Shown: positions 6,438-14,815 of the stretch, piece by piece
Position numbering within the stretch: the first letter of the stretch is position 1
Layout of the letters: each line of letters begins with the position of its first letter
IMG/VR virus record: IMGVR_UViG_3300043568_000184
Location: 1 to 40,126 of that record
Source of the DNA: a virus
Length of the DNA stretch: 40,126 nucleotides
Reading direction: 5' to 3' (one strand)
Position numbers and translations under genes: made by a program
The notes under the pieces: model-generated
Database searches by the model: none
Told to the model about the DNA's origin: nothing
The model's input: only the letters and a program-made list of their open reading frames with translations

Positions 6438-6869
6438 TTACGCCTCTGGTGTTGCTGGTTTCTTGGCATCACCAATGATTTTAGCAGGGTCTAAGCCACC
6501 GCCACGCTTCCAGCCTGGACCCTTTTGTAGTTCCATGTGAAGATGGGGACCGGTGACGTTTCCGTCTTTCCCAACCTTACCGATGAAGTCTCCAGTCTTA
6601 AGTGTCTGTCCGACCTTGACCTTGTAAGAGGATAGGTGAGCAAAGAGAAGATGACCGCCTTCAACTTTGAGTAGTACTGAGAACTGTCCGAAGGCAGCAC
6701 CCCATACCTGACCTACCTTTACAACCTTGCCATCGCATGGAGCAACAACGATTGCACCTATTGGTGCAGCGTAGTCTACTCCTTCGTGCTTTCCGGAGGA
6801 CCACATACGTCCCTTGACTCCGAAGGGTGTCGTGACCTTATACTTTGCATCTTGCATTGGTGAAGCCAT
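6438..6869 (-). CDS. M23-family peptidase, endolysin candidate
   Basis: The zinc ligands of LytM/M23 endopeptidases are visible in SGKHEGVDYAAP (HxxxD) and TGPHLHMEL (HxH), and the length (143 aa) covers little more than the catalytic domain. The enzyme should cut peptide cross-links of peptidoglycan. No signal peptide or cell-wall-binding domain is present, so export would need a holin, two candidates for which lie upstream (6869-7051 and 7895-8143). A virion-associated wall hydrolase is the alternative. Confidence 0.85.
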   Translation of the reverse strand: MASPMQDAKYKVTTPFGVKGRMWSSGKHEGVDYAAPIGAIVVAPCDGKVVKVGQVWGAAFGQFSVLLKVEGGHLLFAHLSSYKVKVGQTLKTGDFIGKVGKDGNVTGPHLHMELQKGPGWKRGGGLDPAKIIGDAKKPATPEA

Positions 6870-7051
6870 TAGTCTTCATCCTCATCTCTTAGGGGTATTG
6901 TTACTAACCATACAAGGAAACCAGATACTATAAGTATCCCTGTTACCTTCTTGGCACTGCCGTCTAACGTAAAGTAAGCAATGCTGAGACCGACTAGGGT
7001 GTATGTCTCTGCTGTGATTTCTTTCAAGTATTTCTTTAGCCAATTAAACAA
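6869..7051 (-). CDS. Small membrane protein, holin candidate
   Basis: The 60-residue product has an amphipathic basic N-terminus (FNWLKKYLKE), hydrophobic segments around residues 18-30 and 36-52, and an acidic tail DEDED. Charge pattern and size fit a class II holin. It overlaps the start of the lysin gene by one base. The assignment rests on size, topology and neighbours only; the 82-aa membrane protein at 7895-8143 is the competing holin. Confidence 0.55.
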   Translation of the reverse strand: MFNWLKKYLKEITAETYTLVGLSIAYFTLDGSAKKVTGILIVSGFLVWLVTIPLRDEDED

Positions 7052-7891
7052 CTACTTAAGTCTCCTGACTTGGGCTAACTGACCTACGATAACTGTAGCA
7101 ACCACGATGCCCTGAGATTCTTCTCTCTGTTCAGGTGTCATGTCACTACCAATAGCCATAATTGCCTCAGCAGCCATTGCAATCTGTACGGCTCCAGGTA
7201 CGTTTTCTAGGTAGGTTGGTAGTTGGATATCAACCTGGGCTAGAAACTCCTCTACGGGGCTTACAGGGGCAGGAACAGCCATTGTAGGCTGTGGTTCTGG
7301 GGTTATTTCTGGGACTATTTCTTCTATCGTAGGACTAGGGGAAGGGGTAGGCTCAACTTGTACAGGTTCTTGTACAACTTCTGGAGTTGGGGTTGGCTCT
7401 ACTGGTACCGGTACGACACTATCCTGGGAAGGGGATGGTGTAGGCTCAGCGATAGGGGTAACGGTTGGCGTTACCTCTGGTTCTGGAGTAGGTGATTCTG
7501 TTTGAGTAGGTTCAGGTATTGGCGTTGGCTCTGGGTCCAGAGTTGGTTCAACGCTTACGACTGGCTCAGGGCTAGGACTTGGCACAGGTTCTAATACAGG
7601 AACTATGCCATTGTACCAACGCAGTGGAGAATCTAAAGGTAGGTTATCTCTTACATAAAGAGTGTAAGATTGTGCGTAGCCACCTTCACAGAACAAGCGA
7701 GGTATCTCGCCTTTACCATCAAAGAATTGGTTGCTATTATCCCAGCCAATAGAAAATGTTTGTTCTGTTCCATCGTCTCTACCACAAGTAACTTCAGCAA
7801 TAGCCTGTTCGGCAAATGCATTGGTTGGTGTGAACACCATGAACGAACCTACAATAAAAGAAACAATCCCTAAGCGGAGTTTCCTTTTCAA
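7052..7891 (-). CDS. Secreted Pro/Thr/Glu-repeat protein
   Basis: A signal peptide (MKRKLR, hydrophobic core, likely cleavage after NAFA) is followed by a small Cys-containing domain (two Cys, residues about 30-95). A long Pro-rich stretch of PTPEP/PSPSP-type repeats (about residues 98-205) leads to a C-terminal helical region (about 215-275). The repeat stretch should be an extended, wall-spanning or surface stalk. It lies between two putative membrane proteins in the lysis region, so a spanin-like or envelope function is possible. No family is recognised. Confidence 0.65.
   Translation of the reverse strand: MKRKLRLGIVSFIVGSFMVFTPTNAFAEQAIAEVTCGRDDGTEQTFSIGWDNSNQFFDGKGEIPRLFCEGGYAQSYTLYVRDNLPLDSPLRWYNGIVPVLEPVPSPSPEPVVSVEPTLDPEPTPIPEPTQTESPTPEPEVTPTVTPIAEPTPSPSQDSVVPVPVEPTPTPEVVQEPVQVEPTPSPSPTIEEIVPEITPEPQPTMAVPAPVSPVEEFLAQVDIQLPTYLENVPGAVQIAMAAEAIMAIGSDMTPEQREESQGIVVATVIVGQLAQVRRLK
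7270..7600 (-). repeat. Pro-rich coding repeat tract
   Basis: Degenerate short repeats encode PTPEP, PTPSPS and PEPT units in the secreted protein at 7052-7891. The DNA copies vary, so this is an old or selected protein-level repeat, not a fresh tandem duplication. Confidence 0.7.
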
Positions 7892-7894
7892 TTA

Positions 7895-8143
7895 CTACTT
7901 AGACTTCTTCTCGTTTGCTTTGGCAAAGGAGTCGTTGATTTCTTTGTCATCTAGTTTGCCATCGCCAAGGTAGCCACGGGCTAGAGATTCAGACACAACT
8001 GCAACACCCATGATTGCTGCTAGTGCAGCAGACTTCCATGTGTCAATACCTAGTAGTGCACCAGCACCAAGGGTACCCATTACAGATGCAATAACTACAG
8101 CCACCATGCGACCAGAGATATCTTTAACTTGCTTTTTACTCAT
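7895..8143 (-). CDS. Holin-like membrane protein
   Basis: This 82-residue product has two hydrophobic segments (about 12-30 and 37-52) and a hydrophilic tail YLGDGKLDDKEINDSF. The layout, with a WKSA motif between the segments and an acidic EF-hand-like tail, resembles small phage holins found near lysins in actinophages. Its ATG overlaps the stop of the large tail protein (8143), so it is co-translated with virion genes. The alternative holin is the 60-aa protein nearer the lysin. Confidence 0.6.
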   Translation of the reverse strand: MSKKQVKDISGRMVAVVIASVMGTLGAGALLGIDTWKSAALAAIMGVAVVSESLARGYLGDGKLDDKEINDSFAKANEKKSK

Positions 8144-10170
8144 TATATTTTCCTTATTAGAAGGGTTACGATTCCACCAAAACCATTATCGTTCTTGTCT
8201 GGGGAAGACTCGTTGGCGAATTTAACTTCTTCAATCAAGCCTTTGAATGTTTCATTGGTACGGTAATCCGTTACACGAACAAAGTCTGCTTGTTCTTCTA
8301 GTTGTTCTAGAGTAGTAAGCAACTCAAAGCCACGACCTGTGTATCCAAACTGGGTATTGAAGTGGTCAAACTCTGAGTCAAAGCACTGCAAGTTGTATTG
8401 GATTAGTCGCTGCCTACGAGCAGCAGGTAATGCTTTTAACTGGTAAGACTTAAGTACTGGATAACTGGTAACTGGACTACCGTTAACTAAAGTAAACTTA
8501 AGACCCATCTGTTCAACAGCAACAGCAGGCTGAGCAATGTCTACCTCAGAACCAATACTTACTGTGTCCAGGGTTAGCAGGTCAAACTCATTACCGTTAG
8601 CATCAATAGTTGTAACAGTAATACCATCGCCCTCAGCGATAGAACCGTTAATAGTTATGAACTTAAAGAACTTGGGTTCAGTTGTATTGAAACGGATGTT
8701 ACCAGTTGTCACATATCCAGAACTTCGGTAGTCAGTGGTATGTTCTATCTGTAGTTCACCCTTGACGGTATCGCTATCTTCCTGAATAACCATTACCATA
8801 CGGTCATTAATGTTGTAAACTTCAGTACAGTCTGAACTGTCACCATCAGCAGATGATTCATACTCAAGGTCATAAGCATAAGCAAATGTACCATCATCAA
8901 ATTGTTGAGTCAGGTCAATGCGAATTAGTATGGCATTGGTATCAGCACCCTCAAGAACTTTGGTTGCTGCGTACAGGTAGGTACCACGTTCGGTAAATGC
9001 ATTAACTGGGTAAGCAGTTTCAACAAGCAGTGGACCCATGACTGGGTTGCCACTGTTTCCGATTGGACAGATACGTACACCTCTGTTTGTACCAATGGCA
9101 AGGTATCCAAGGTAATAGTGAATTGCATTGACGGTTTCACCATCTGGCAAAGACAATACCATTGTTGCACCTGCTAGGTTAATGGTGTTTGTAACTGGTG
9201 ATTCGTTAGGGTCAATAGTTGCAGACCATATCTCACCATTGTTACCACCATTACCAGCAAAGAACAATGGACCAGGTGAACCAGTAGCATCTACCCAGTT
9301 CCAACTGGTGTTGATGTGGTTCATTGAGTTGGTAAACGTATCAACCGCACCAGTGGTATGTGTGTGAGTTGTTGTAGTAGTGGGAAGTAAACCAAAAGTT
9401 CTACCCGTACCAACAAAAACATTACCCTTTGCATACTTGACTAAAATATTAGCGTTACTGGTTGTGCTATGCTTAAAGAAAACATCGTCAGATGTTAAGG
9501 TTCCGATAGTACCCTTATGAATGCAGCGTGAACAAGCAGCATAGTAAGTTGAACCATCAGTGGTTACTGAGTAAAACGGGAAGTCGGTACCACCGTGACC
9601 ATCAGGATATGTAGCACCAGCAGTATAGTTTGCTGTGGCAACTGCACCATTAAGGGCATCAGGAGTAATCTTCTTCAGGATACCATTGTCATCACCAGAA
9701 ACTAATACTTCATTAGTTCCATCGTAACCAGTGGCAGCATTGATACCTTTAATACCAGTGTAAGCATGATAGACCTTCTTGTGTAGGCGCATTTCACCTA
9801 CGGTCCATACATCTACACCACGAGAGTCCTTAAAGCGGTGACTGACGTGTTGGTAGTCGGTACCTGGTTCATAGAACTCAATACCAGAACCGTTATGCCA
9901 AGAGGTTTGTGAACGTAGCCACCAACCAAGTAATGATTGTTCACCTGGTTCAGGTGAGTTATCAAACTGGTCCTTCTTGTACTGTGCAGTCTCACGTACA
10001 TACTTGTATTGGTTGTCAGACTTAATCACAAACGGTATGTTGTTGATGCTTAAGTCGTATGCAATATCTGATGGAGTGAACTGTGTATTTTCCTGTGACC
10101 GTGTAATGTCATACAGTAGGTCTTCAGTAATGTCCTCAGAGTAGGTGTTACCCAATGAGTTGATTGGCAC
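8143..10170 (-). CDS. Large tail protein (beta-rich), minor tail or nozzle candidate
   Basis: This 675-residue protein has a middle part rich in Gly, Thr and Tyr with repeated beta segments (such as GYDGTNEVLVSGDDNG) suggestive of a beta-propeller-like region. The C-terminal part (about 470-675) has TDYRTNETFKGLIEEVKF and a terminal beta strand. It lies directly after the three-fibre cassette and before the holin candidate. A tail nozzle, hub or receptor-binding role is inferred from position. No definite family is recognised. Confidence 0.6.
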   Translation of the reverse strand: MPINSLGNTYSEDITEDLLYDITRSQENTQFTPSDIAYDLSINNIPFVIKSDNQYKYVRETAQYKKDQFDNSPEPGEQSLLGWWLRSQTSWHNGSGIEFYEPGTDYQHVSHRFKDSRGVDVWTVGEMRLHKKVYHAYTGIKGINAATGYDGTNEVLVSGDDNGILKKITPDALNGAVATANYTAGATYPDGHGGTDFPFYSVTTDGSTYYAACSRCIHKGTIGTLTSDDVFFKHSTTSNANILVKYAKGNVFVGTGRTFGLLPTTTTTHTHTTGAVDTFTNSMNHINTSWNWVDATGSPGPLFFAGNGGNNGEIWSATIDPNESPVTNTINLAGATMVLSLPDGETVNAIHYYLGYLAIGTNRGVRICPIGNSGNPVMGPLLVETAYPVNAFTERGTYLYAATKVLEGADTNAILIRIDLTQQFDDGTFAYAYDLEYESSADGDSSDCTEVYNINDRMVMVIQEDSDTVKGELQIEHTTDYRSSGYVTTGNIRFNTTEPKFFKFITINGSIAEGDGITVTTIDANGNEFDLLTLDTVSIGSEVDIAQPAVAVEQMGLKFTLVNGSPVTSYPVLKSYQLKALPAARRQRLIQYNLQCFDSEFDHFNTQFGYTGRGFELLTTLEQLEEQADFVRVTDYRTNETFKGLIEEVKFANESSPDKNDNGFGGIVTLLIRKI

Positions 10171-10178
10171 TTATACTC

Positions 10179-10289
10179 CTATTCAGAAACAAGTTGTGGT
10201 GCATCTGCAATCTGTGCTTGATATGTTTCGTATTCTTCATCCGTCATTTCACGGACTAAATCATCAATTTGAATTAAAGGTTTACTCAT
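10179..10289 (-). CDS. Small acidic fibre-partner protein (36 aa)
   Basis: The frame runs from ATG 10289 to TAG 10179-10181. The product SKPLIQIDDLVREMTDEE is nearly identical over its first 20 residues to the 37-aa protein at 11889-12002. Each follows a fibre gene, which suggests a fibre-specific chaperone or capping peptide comparable to Tfa proteins; that role is inferred. It begins 3 bases after the stop of the fibre gene at 10293. Confidence 0.65.
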   Translation of the reverse strand: MSKPLIQIDDLVREMTDEEYETYQAQIADAPQLVSE

Positions 10290-10292
10290 TTG

Positions 10293-10862
10293 TTATCCCT
10301 TGTTGTATCCGTAAACGTAAATTGTTCCGCCTGTCACTGTTCCGCCAGGTGATGAAAGCGTGAAATCTGTGTAACTGGTGTTTTGGTTATGTACTCCAGC
10401 GACATAACCAGCCGAATTGACGGCAATGTATGGTCCGTCGTAAGTGGTATATTTTGCTAAAAATGGATTTAGGACATCGATTGTCACGCGATGACCATTT
10501 GTGTCAAAATAACCGACATATGGCCACGTTGTTAAGTTGTTTGCTGCAAAATTACTACCTGCGCCTGTTGCAAAAGTCGTAATACTAAGACCTGCGTAAT
10601 ATTGGGTAGCTGATGCGCCCAGTACCATGTGACAGTTTAGCCCAGCTGATGCCGTTCCACCCGAAACGACGATTTTGTAGTTTTCATAAGTCGCACTAAA
10701 TGCATCTGTTACAGTTACACTTGACACTGCCGTACCAATGGTCTGCTTCTTAATAAAAGTCAAACCACTTTCAGACTTTAACTGATAGTTACTTAAATCA
10801 GGTACACTTGTGGCAAGGTCAACCCAAGCAGTACCATCCCAAATCTTTGCGACCTTTGCCAT
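10293..10862 (-). CDS. Tail fibre protein 3 (short)
   Basis: This 189-residue protein has an N-terminal VAKIWDGTAWVDL motif, shared with the neighbouring fibre genes, and a C-terminal domain from IKKQTIGTAVSSV to YVYGYNKG that is clearly paralogous to the C-terminus of the 406-aa fibre at 12002-13222. It is probably a receptor-binding fibre or tip. ATG 10862 overlaps the stop of the 71-aa gene. It belongs to a cassette of three fibre genes alternating with small acidic genes. Confidence 0.7.
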   Translation of the reverse strand: MAKVAKIWDGTAWVDLATSVPDLSNYQLKSESGLTFIKKQTIGTAVSSVTVTDAFSATYENYKIVVSGGTASAGLNCHMVLGASATQYYAGLSITTFATGAGSNFAANNLTTWPYVGYFDTNGHRVTIDVLNPFLAKYTTYDGPYIAVNSAGYVAGVHNQNTSYTDFTLSSPGGTVTGGTIYVYGYNKG

Positions 10863-11077
10863 TACAGTGCCTCAATCTCTTCCTGGGATAGACCCAATTC
10901 TTTTAACTTTGCTAGTGCAGACACACGAGCAGCAGCCTTAGCATCTTGCTCTGCTTGACGTGCTTGTGCTTCTGCTTGCATTGCTTCACGTTCAGCAATT
11001 TCATCTGCTGTTAGTGGGCGTTCTATTGTTTCACCTGTTGCAGCATCAAAGATTACTGCCATTAATGTTTCGCTCAT
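10862..11077 (-). CDS. Tail fibre assembly-like small protein (71 aa)
   Basis: The product has a short beta start (LMAVIFDAATGE) and a long Ala/Glu/Gln-rich helix, ending KLKELGLSQEEIEAL. This matches the helical C-terminal style of phage fibre chaperones. It lies between fibre genes 2 and 3, overlapping both by one base. A chaperone role is inferred from position and composition; it is not homologous by eye to the 36/37-aa partners. Confidence 0.6.
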   Translation of the reverse strand: MSETLMAVIFDAATGETIERPLTADEIAEREAMQAEAQARQAEQDAKAAARVSALAKLKELGLSQEEIEAL

Positions 11078-11889
11078 TATGAATTCCTGTATCCGTAGAT
11101 TGTCACTCTGCCAGTTGTTAAGGTGCTTGTGGAAAATGCAAACTTTATACCATCAAATGAAGTTGTACCAAGAAATAACCCACCACCGTACATACTTTCA
11201 ACATCACCAGTTCCCGTACCTGTAAATCTTGTATTTTCTGCAACTACTGGTGAACCAACAGTAACTTCGCAACCACCATGTGAAGCCGTGGTTGCGGGAA
11301 AATATGCAAATGTACCTGTAGAGGTTGCAAAATAACTGGTAGCACCAGTATTCCAGTTTCTATAATCAACCGAAGAATAATAAGCACCTGTTGCGTTCGG
11401 AGTACCACCAGAACATAATTGCATCTGTACACCTTGAGAAGTACTATTAGTAGAACTGATTTGCAAAATAACTAAGTAATCTTTGTAAGCAGTTGTAAAC
11501 ACATTGTTTATTTGATGGGTGTTTGCACCTGTAAAAGTTGTTGAAGCGACTAAACTTAAACCATATGGCTCTTGCCAAGCGGTACCATTGTATGCTTGAA
11601 CCTGTGGAATAGTAGATGGGTCAGTACCAGTATCACCAACATAGGTAACCATACCAGTGGTAGGGGTAGGGATAGCAGCACTACGAGTAGACTCGTTAGT
11701 GTACACACCACCTGTTAATAACTTGGAAGGGTCAACACTAGCCACATCGTAGTCAGACTCTACCCATACATCACCTGTTGCAGGTGAGGTAGGTGCAGTT
11801 GCCTGATACTTAACTGGTGGTGCTGCTACAACGGGACCTGTGTATTCCCACGCTGTACCATTCCATACTTTAATTGGGTTGACTGCCAT
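11077..11889 (-). CDS. Tail fibre protein 2
   Basis: This 270-residue protein starts NPIKVWNGTAWEY, the same KxW(N/D)GTAW unit as fibre 3, and repeats AYNGTAW near residue 100. Its C-terminal domain ends GRVTIYGYRNS, similar in pattern to the (V/I)YGY termini of fibres 1 and 3 but more diverged. It is probably a receptor-binding fibre. ATG 11889 overlaps the TAA of the 37-aa gene. Confidence 0.7.
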   Translation of the reverse strand: MAVNPIKVWNGTAWEYTGPVVAAPPVKYQATAPTSPATGDVWVESDYDVASVDPSKLLTGGVYTNESTRSAAIPTPTTGMVTYVGDTGTDPSTIPQVQAYNGTAWQEPYGLSLVASTTFTGANTHQINNVFTTAYKDYLVILQISSTNSTSQGVQMQLCSGGTPNATGAYYSSVDYRNWNTGATSYFATSTGTFAYFPATTASHGGCEVTVGSPVVAENTRFTGTGTGDVESMYGGGLFLGTTSFDGIKFAFSTSTLTTGRVTIYGYRNS

Positions 11890-12002
11890 TATTCAGATGC
11901 TCCTAATGTTGGCGTGTTTGCTATTTGTTCTTCGTATGCTGCAAATTCCTCGTCAGTCATTTCACGAACAAGGTCATCAATTTGTATAAGTGGTTTAGTC
12001 AT
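11889..12002 (-). CDS. Small acidic fibre-partner protein (37 aa)
   Basis: The frame runs from ATG 12002 (overlapping the fibre 1 stop as TAATG) to TAA 11889-11891 (overlapping the fibre 2 start). It shares KPLIQIDDLVREMTDEE with the 36-aa protein at 10179-10289, so the two are duplicates placed after two different fibre genes. The paired placement and tight overlaps support a real gene despite its size. Confidence 0.65.
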   Translation of the reverse strand: MTKPLIQIDDLVREMTDEEFAAYEEQIANTPTLGASE

Positions 12003-13222
12003 TAGTTCTTTCCATATCCATAAACGTAGACTGTTCCACCAGTCCAGGTTCCAGCCGCTGGGGTAAGTGTGAAGGAAGTAAAACTTGTATTGCTTAGTTG
12101 AAAACCTTGCCAGGTTCCGATGCTTCCACCACCAGTTAAGTCCATATATGCTGAAGTTGCTTTTGTTGCACGACTTGCAAATGGGTCAGATAGTTCAACA
12201 GATAGATAAGTTCCGCCAGTACTTCCGCCTCCAACATAACGCCAAGTGGTTCCAGCATTATTTGAAATTGTAATGACACCACTTGCACCCAATGAATTGT
12301 AAACTAAGCAATCATAATAAAGATTGGTAGTGCTTCCAAGCACAAGTCCAGTTGTATGAGTTGCTGATGCAGTTATTCCATTTATTACAATTTTGTAGTT
12401 ATCGTAATTTGCATTGAATGCATCGCTGACAACAACACTTGATACTCCAGAACCAACAGTTTGTTTTTTAACTAATGTCAATCCGCTACCAACAATGTTA
12501 CCAGTTGGGCTAACACTAGCAACTACAGCACCAGTTGAGTCCTGCCACTCTTGTAGGTTAGCAGTCTGACTTGATGCACCCTTAAGAACTAATGGCTTAA
12601 CTGCAGCACCAGAAGCAATGACAGTATCTCCACCAACTTTGGATACATAACCACTAGCAGCACTAGCATCAGACTTCAACAAGAAGTCATTAGTGTTTAA
12701 CTGTGAAGCAGTCTCATCACTGTCAACCCAGAGTGAACCTACTGAAGGGTTAGAAGGTGCACCTGCCTGGTATGCAGCAGCACCAGAGACAGGGTTCCAT
12801 GCAGTACCATCCCATGATAAAGTCTTATCTGTGTTGGTCTCGTAGATGTGTTGTCCATCTACAGGAGAACCTGGGCGAGTAGAAGATGTACACACGATGA
12901 TGTGGTAGCCACCATTGTTGATGTGGTCCTGTGGTTCCTGTAAGTCACGAGCAGTAATCATGTGACGTACAGCAGCACCAAGGTTATGTGCCTGTGCTGT
13001 AGTACCATCTTGACCACGAGTTACGTTAAGAGTGTTACCACCACCAGATGAGGTGACGGTTACAATCTCTTCAGTTAACGTATCAGGGTTAAGAACAAGG
13101 GTGTATGGGTATGTGGTTGGAAGCGTGGTAACACTATTCAAAACAATAGCAGTTGAACTATTAGTTATTGTTTGGTTTAGTGTCTTCGCTTCAACCGTAG
13201 AGCGATATTGACGTGCTGGCAT
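12002..13222 (-). CDS. Tail fibre protein 1
   Basis: This 406-residue protein has an N-terminal domain (about 1-115) with TLTEEIVTVTSSGGGNTLNV and RGQDGTTAQAH, of the type seen in virion-attached fibre bases. A middle section with LSWDGTAWNPV and GSLWVDSDE follows, then a C-terminal domain (LVKKQTVGSGVSSV to YVYGYGKN) paralogous to fibre 3. Only this copy has the long N-terminal domain, so it may anchor the fibre to the tail. It starts 9 bases after the connector gene ends. Confidence 0.75.
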   Translation of the reverse strand: MPARQYRSTVEAKTLNQTITNSSTAIVLNSVTTLPTTYPYTLVLNPDTLTEEIVTVTSSGGGNTLNVTRGQDGTTAQAHNLGAAVRHMITARDLQEPQDHINNGGYHIIVCTSSTRPGSPVDGQHIYETNTDKTLSWDGTAWNPVSGAAAYQAGAPSNPSVGSLWVDSDETASQLNTNDFLLKSDASAASGYVSKVGGDTVIASGAAVKPLVLKGASSQTANLQEWQDSTGAVVASVSPTGNIVGSGLTLVKKQTVGSGVSSVVVSDAFNANYDNYKIVINGITASATHTTGLVLGSTTNLYYDCLVYNSLGASGVITISNNAGTTWRYVGGGSTGGTYLSVELSDPFASRATKATSAYMDLTGGGSIGTWQGFQLSNTSFTSFTLTPAAGTWTGGTVYVYGYGKN

Positions 13223-13231
13223 TGTATCCTT

Positions 13232-14131
13232 CTATCGTGTGAAGTGGATGCGGATTGGTGTACGGTCTTGAAGTTTGCGAGTTTCCTCGGCAAGTCGCTT
13301 GTCATAAAGAGCAAGTAAATACTTGGATGCATTTGTACCAGCACCATACGAACGACCTGCAATTTGTGATTGCTGGTCTGCCTCAGCAGAACCAAAGGTC
13401 AAACGACCTGGGTCAATGTAGGATGCTAAACGTGCAGATGCACCAAGAACAATAACATCCTTACAGGATGCAGGTAAGCCAGTTGTGATTTCAAAATCAT
13501 CATTGGCAGTCTCTAAGATTTCTGGAGCAGTTGAATAGAATACCTGTACGGTTCTTCCAGGTTCTACACCAGTATAAAGACTAATACTATTACGAGAACC
13601 AAAAGCAGTAGTGTTAGCCATAGGGTCAACACGCCAACCACGAACAGGAAGCCATTCCTTAGAAGGACCAGTAGTTTCATAAGCAACGGCCAGTACTGTT
13701 TCAACTTCTTCCGGTAATGGGTAAGTTGACTTGGCTGGTGAGAATGAGAAGGTGTAAGAGTTCGTTGCATACAGGTCAGGAAATACAGCAAGGATTGTTT
13801 CATTGATTGCATTCTTTACATCTAGACGTGGGAAGGTAGGAGAGATAACTACTCGTTCACCTGCTACGTGTTCACTTGCTTGAGTACCATCGTATCCACG
13901 ACCATATGGTGGGATGAACAATGTACCGTTTGTACGGTCAAAGGATTCAACGAACATAAGTTCGTCACCAACTTGAATCAAACCAGAACTAATGTTCTGC
14001 GCAGAGTTAACTGGAATACTTGAATCTGTTGATGTAATTTCTGCCGTCAAGTATGTCTGACGGTCTTGACGCAAAGTAAAGCCAGAAAGTTTTCTGGATA
14101 CCTCGTCAATCATTTGGCTGAATGTTGCCAT
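13232..14131 (-). CDS. Head-tail connector / tail adaptor candidate
   Basis: The 299-residue product starts with a helix (TFSQMIDEVSRKLSGF) and continues with beta-rich sequence including VGDELMFVESFD and PPYGRGYDGT, then a helical C-terminus (QSQIAGRSYGAGTNASKYLLALYDKRLAEE). This layout recurs in phage adaptor proteins that close the portal and receive the tail, and the gene lies directly before the fibre genes. The assignment is by pattern and context, not by a diagnostic motif. Confidence 0.55.
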   Translation of the reverse strand: MATFSQMIDEVSRKLSGFTLRQDRQTYLTAEITSTDSSIPVNSAQNISSGLIQVGDELMFVESFDRTNGTLFIPPYGRGYDGTQASEHVAGERVVISPTFPRLDVKNAINETILAVFPDLYATNSYTFSFSPAKSTYPLPEEVETVLAVAYETTGPSKEWLPVRGWRVDPMANTTAFGSRNSISLYTGVEPGRTVQVFYSTAPEILETANDDFEITTGLPASCKDVIVLGASARLASYIDPGRLTFGSAEADQQSQIAGRSYGAGTNASKYLLALYDKRLAEETRKLQDRTPIRIHFTR

Positions 14132-14526
14132 TATCTATACCTTGCCGTTTTCTTTGCAATAGTTTTTGGTTGCTTAACAAACTGTTTACCAGCCTTAGTG
14201 CCTTTACGCTTAGCCTCAGAGGTCTTCTTGTACTCTTCAGAGGTAAGTGCTGCTCTGGCTTTCTTAGGTAGGTAGCGTTCACCTGTAGCCTTGCTACCTT
14301 GAGTGCTAGGCTTACCTGACTTGGTACCCCAGTCTTCTTTAGTCCACTTGGATAGGGACTTCTGTTTAGAAGTCTTAGGACCGGAGTATCCACCACCAGA
14401 CTTCTTGTACTCTTGTGCAAGTAGTTGTGCTTTACGAGCAGACCATTGACCAGGCTTACCACCTTTGGAACTAGCCATAATCTTTTTCTTAAGTGCTTCT
14501 CGCTTAGCAGGGTTGGTGTAAGCCAT
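14131..14526 (-). CDS. DUF5872-like basic protein
   Basis: The start chosen is ATG 14526, overlapping the previous TAA; ATG 14532 is the alternative. The protein (about 131 aa) contains KPGQWSARKAQLLAQEYKKS, SLSKWTKEDWGTKSGKPS and TGERYLPKKARAALT, the pattern I associate with the DUF5872 family of small basic viral proteins. It is strongly Lys-rich and opens, on its 5' side, onto four more basic proteins. A packaged DNA-binding role is inferred only. Confidence 0.65.
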   Translation of the reverse strand: MAYTNPAKREALKKKIMASSKGGKPGQWSARKAQLLAQEYKKSGGGYSGPKTSKQKSLSKWTKEDWGTKSGKPSTQGSKATGERYLPKKARAALTSEEYKKTSEAKRKGTKAGKQFVKQPKTIAKKTARYR

Positions 14527-14813
14527 TACCATTTAGCCTTATCTGCCCAGTATGCTGCGGACATTTTACCTTTAGAAATGTTCTTAGCGTGACGTGCTTT
14601 GAATGACTTTCTACGTGCAGCATAGGATGCTGACTCCCCAGATTTCTTTGGGGAGCCAGACACACCCTGCTGACCAAAGCGGATAGTCTTAACCTGTGAG
14701 CCTTCTTTAGCCACAACAACGTGTGACTTCTTAGGGTGATTAGGTGTACGCTTTGGCTTGTTGTAGCCAGAAACACCTGCACGTGCTAGACGAGGGTCCT
14801 TCTTTGCTACCAT
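14526..14813 (-). CDS. Lys/Arg-rich basic protein (95 aa)
   Basis: The product is highly basic, with short motifs such as GYNKPKRTPNHPKKSH and RRKSFKARHAKNISKGKMS. No domain is recognised. It sits in the block of basic proteins at 14131-16629 and overlaps the DUF5872-like gene by one base, so the two are translationally coupled. It may be an internal virion or DNA-binding protein. Confidence 0.6.
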   Translation of the reverse strand: MVAKKDPRLARAGVSGYNKPKRTPNHPKKSHVVVAKEGSQVKTIRFGQQGVSGSPKKSGESASYAARRKSFKARHAKNISKGKMSAAYWADKAKW

Positions 14814-14815
14814 GA

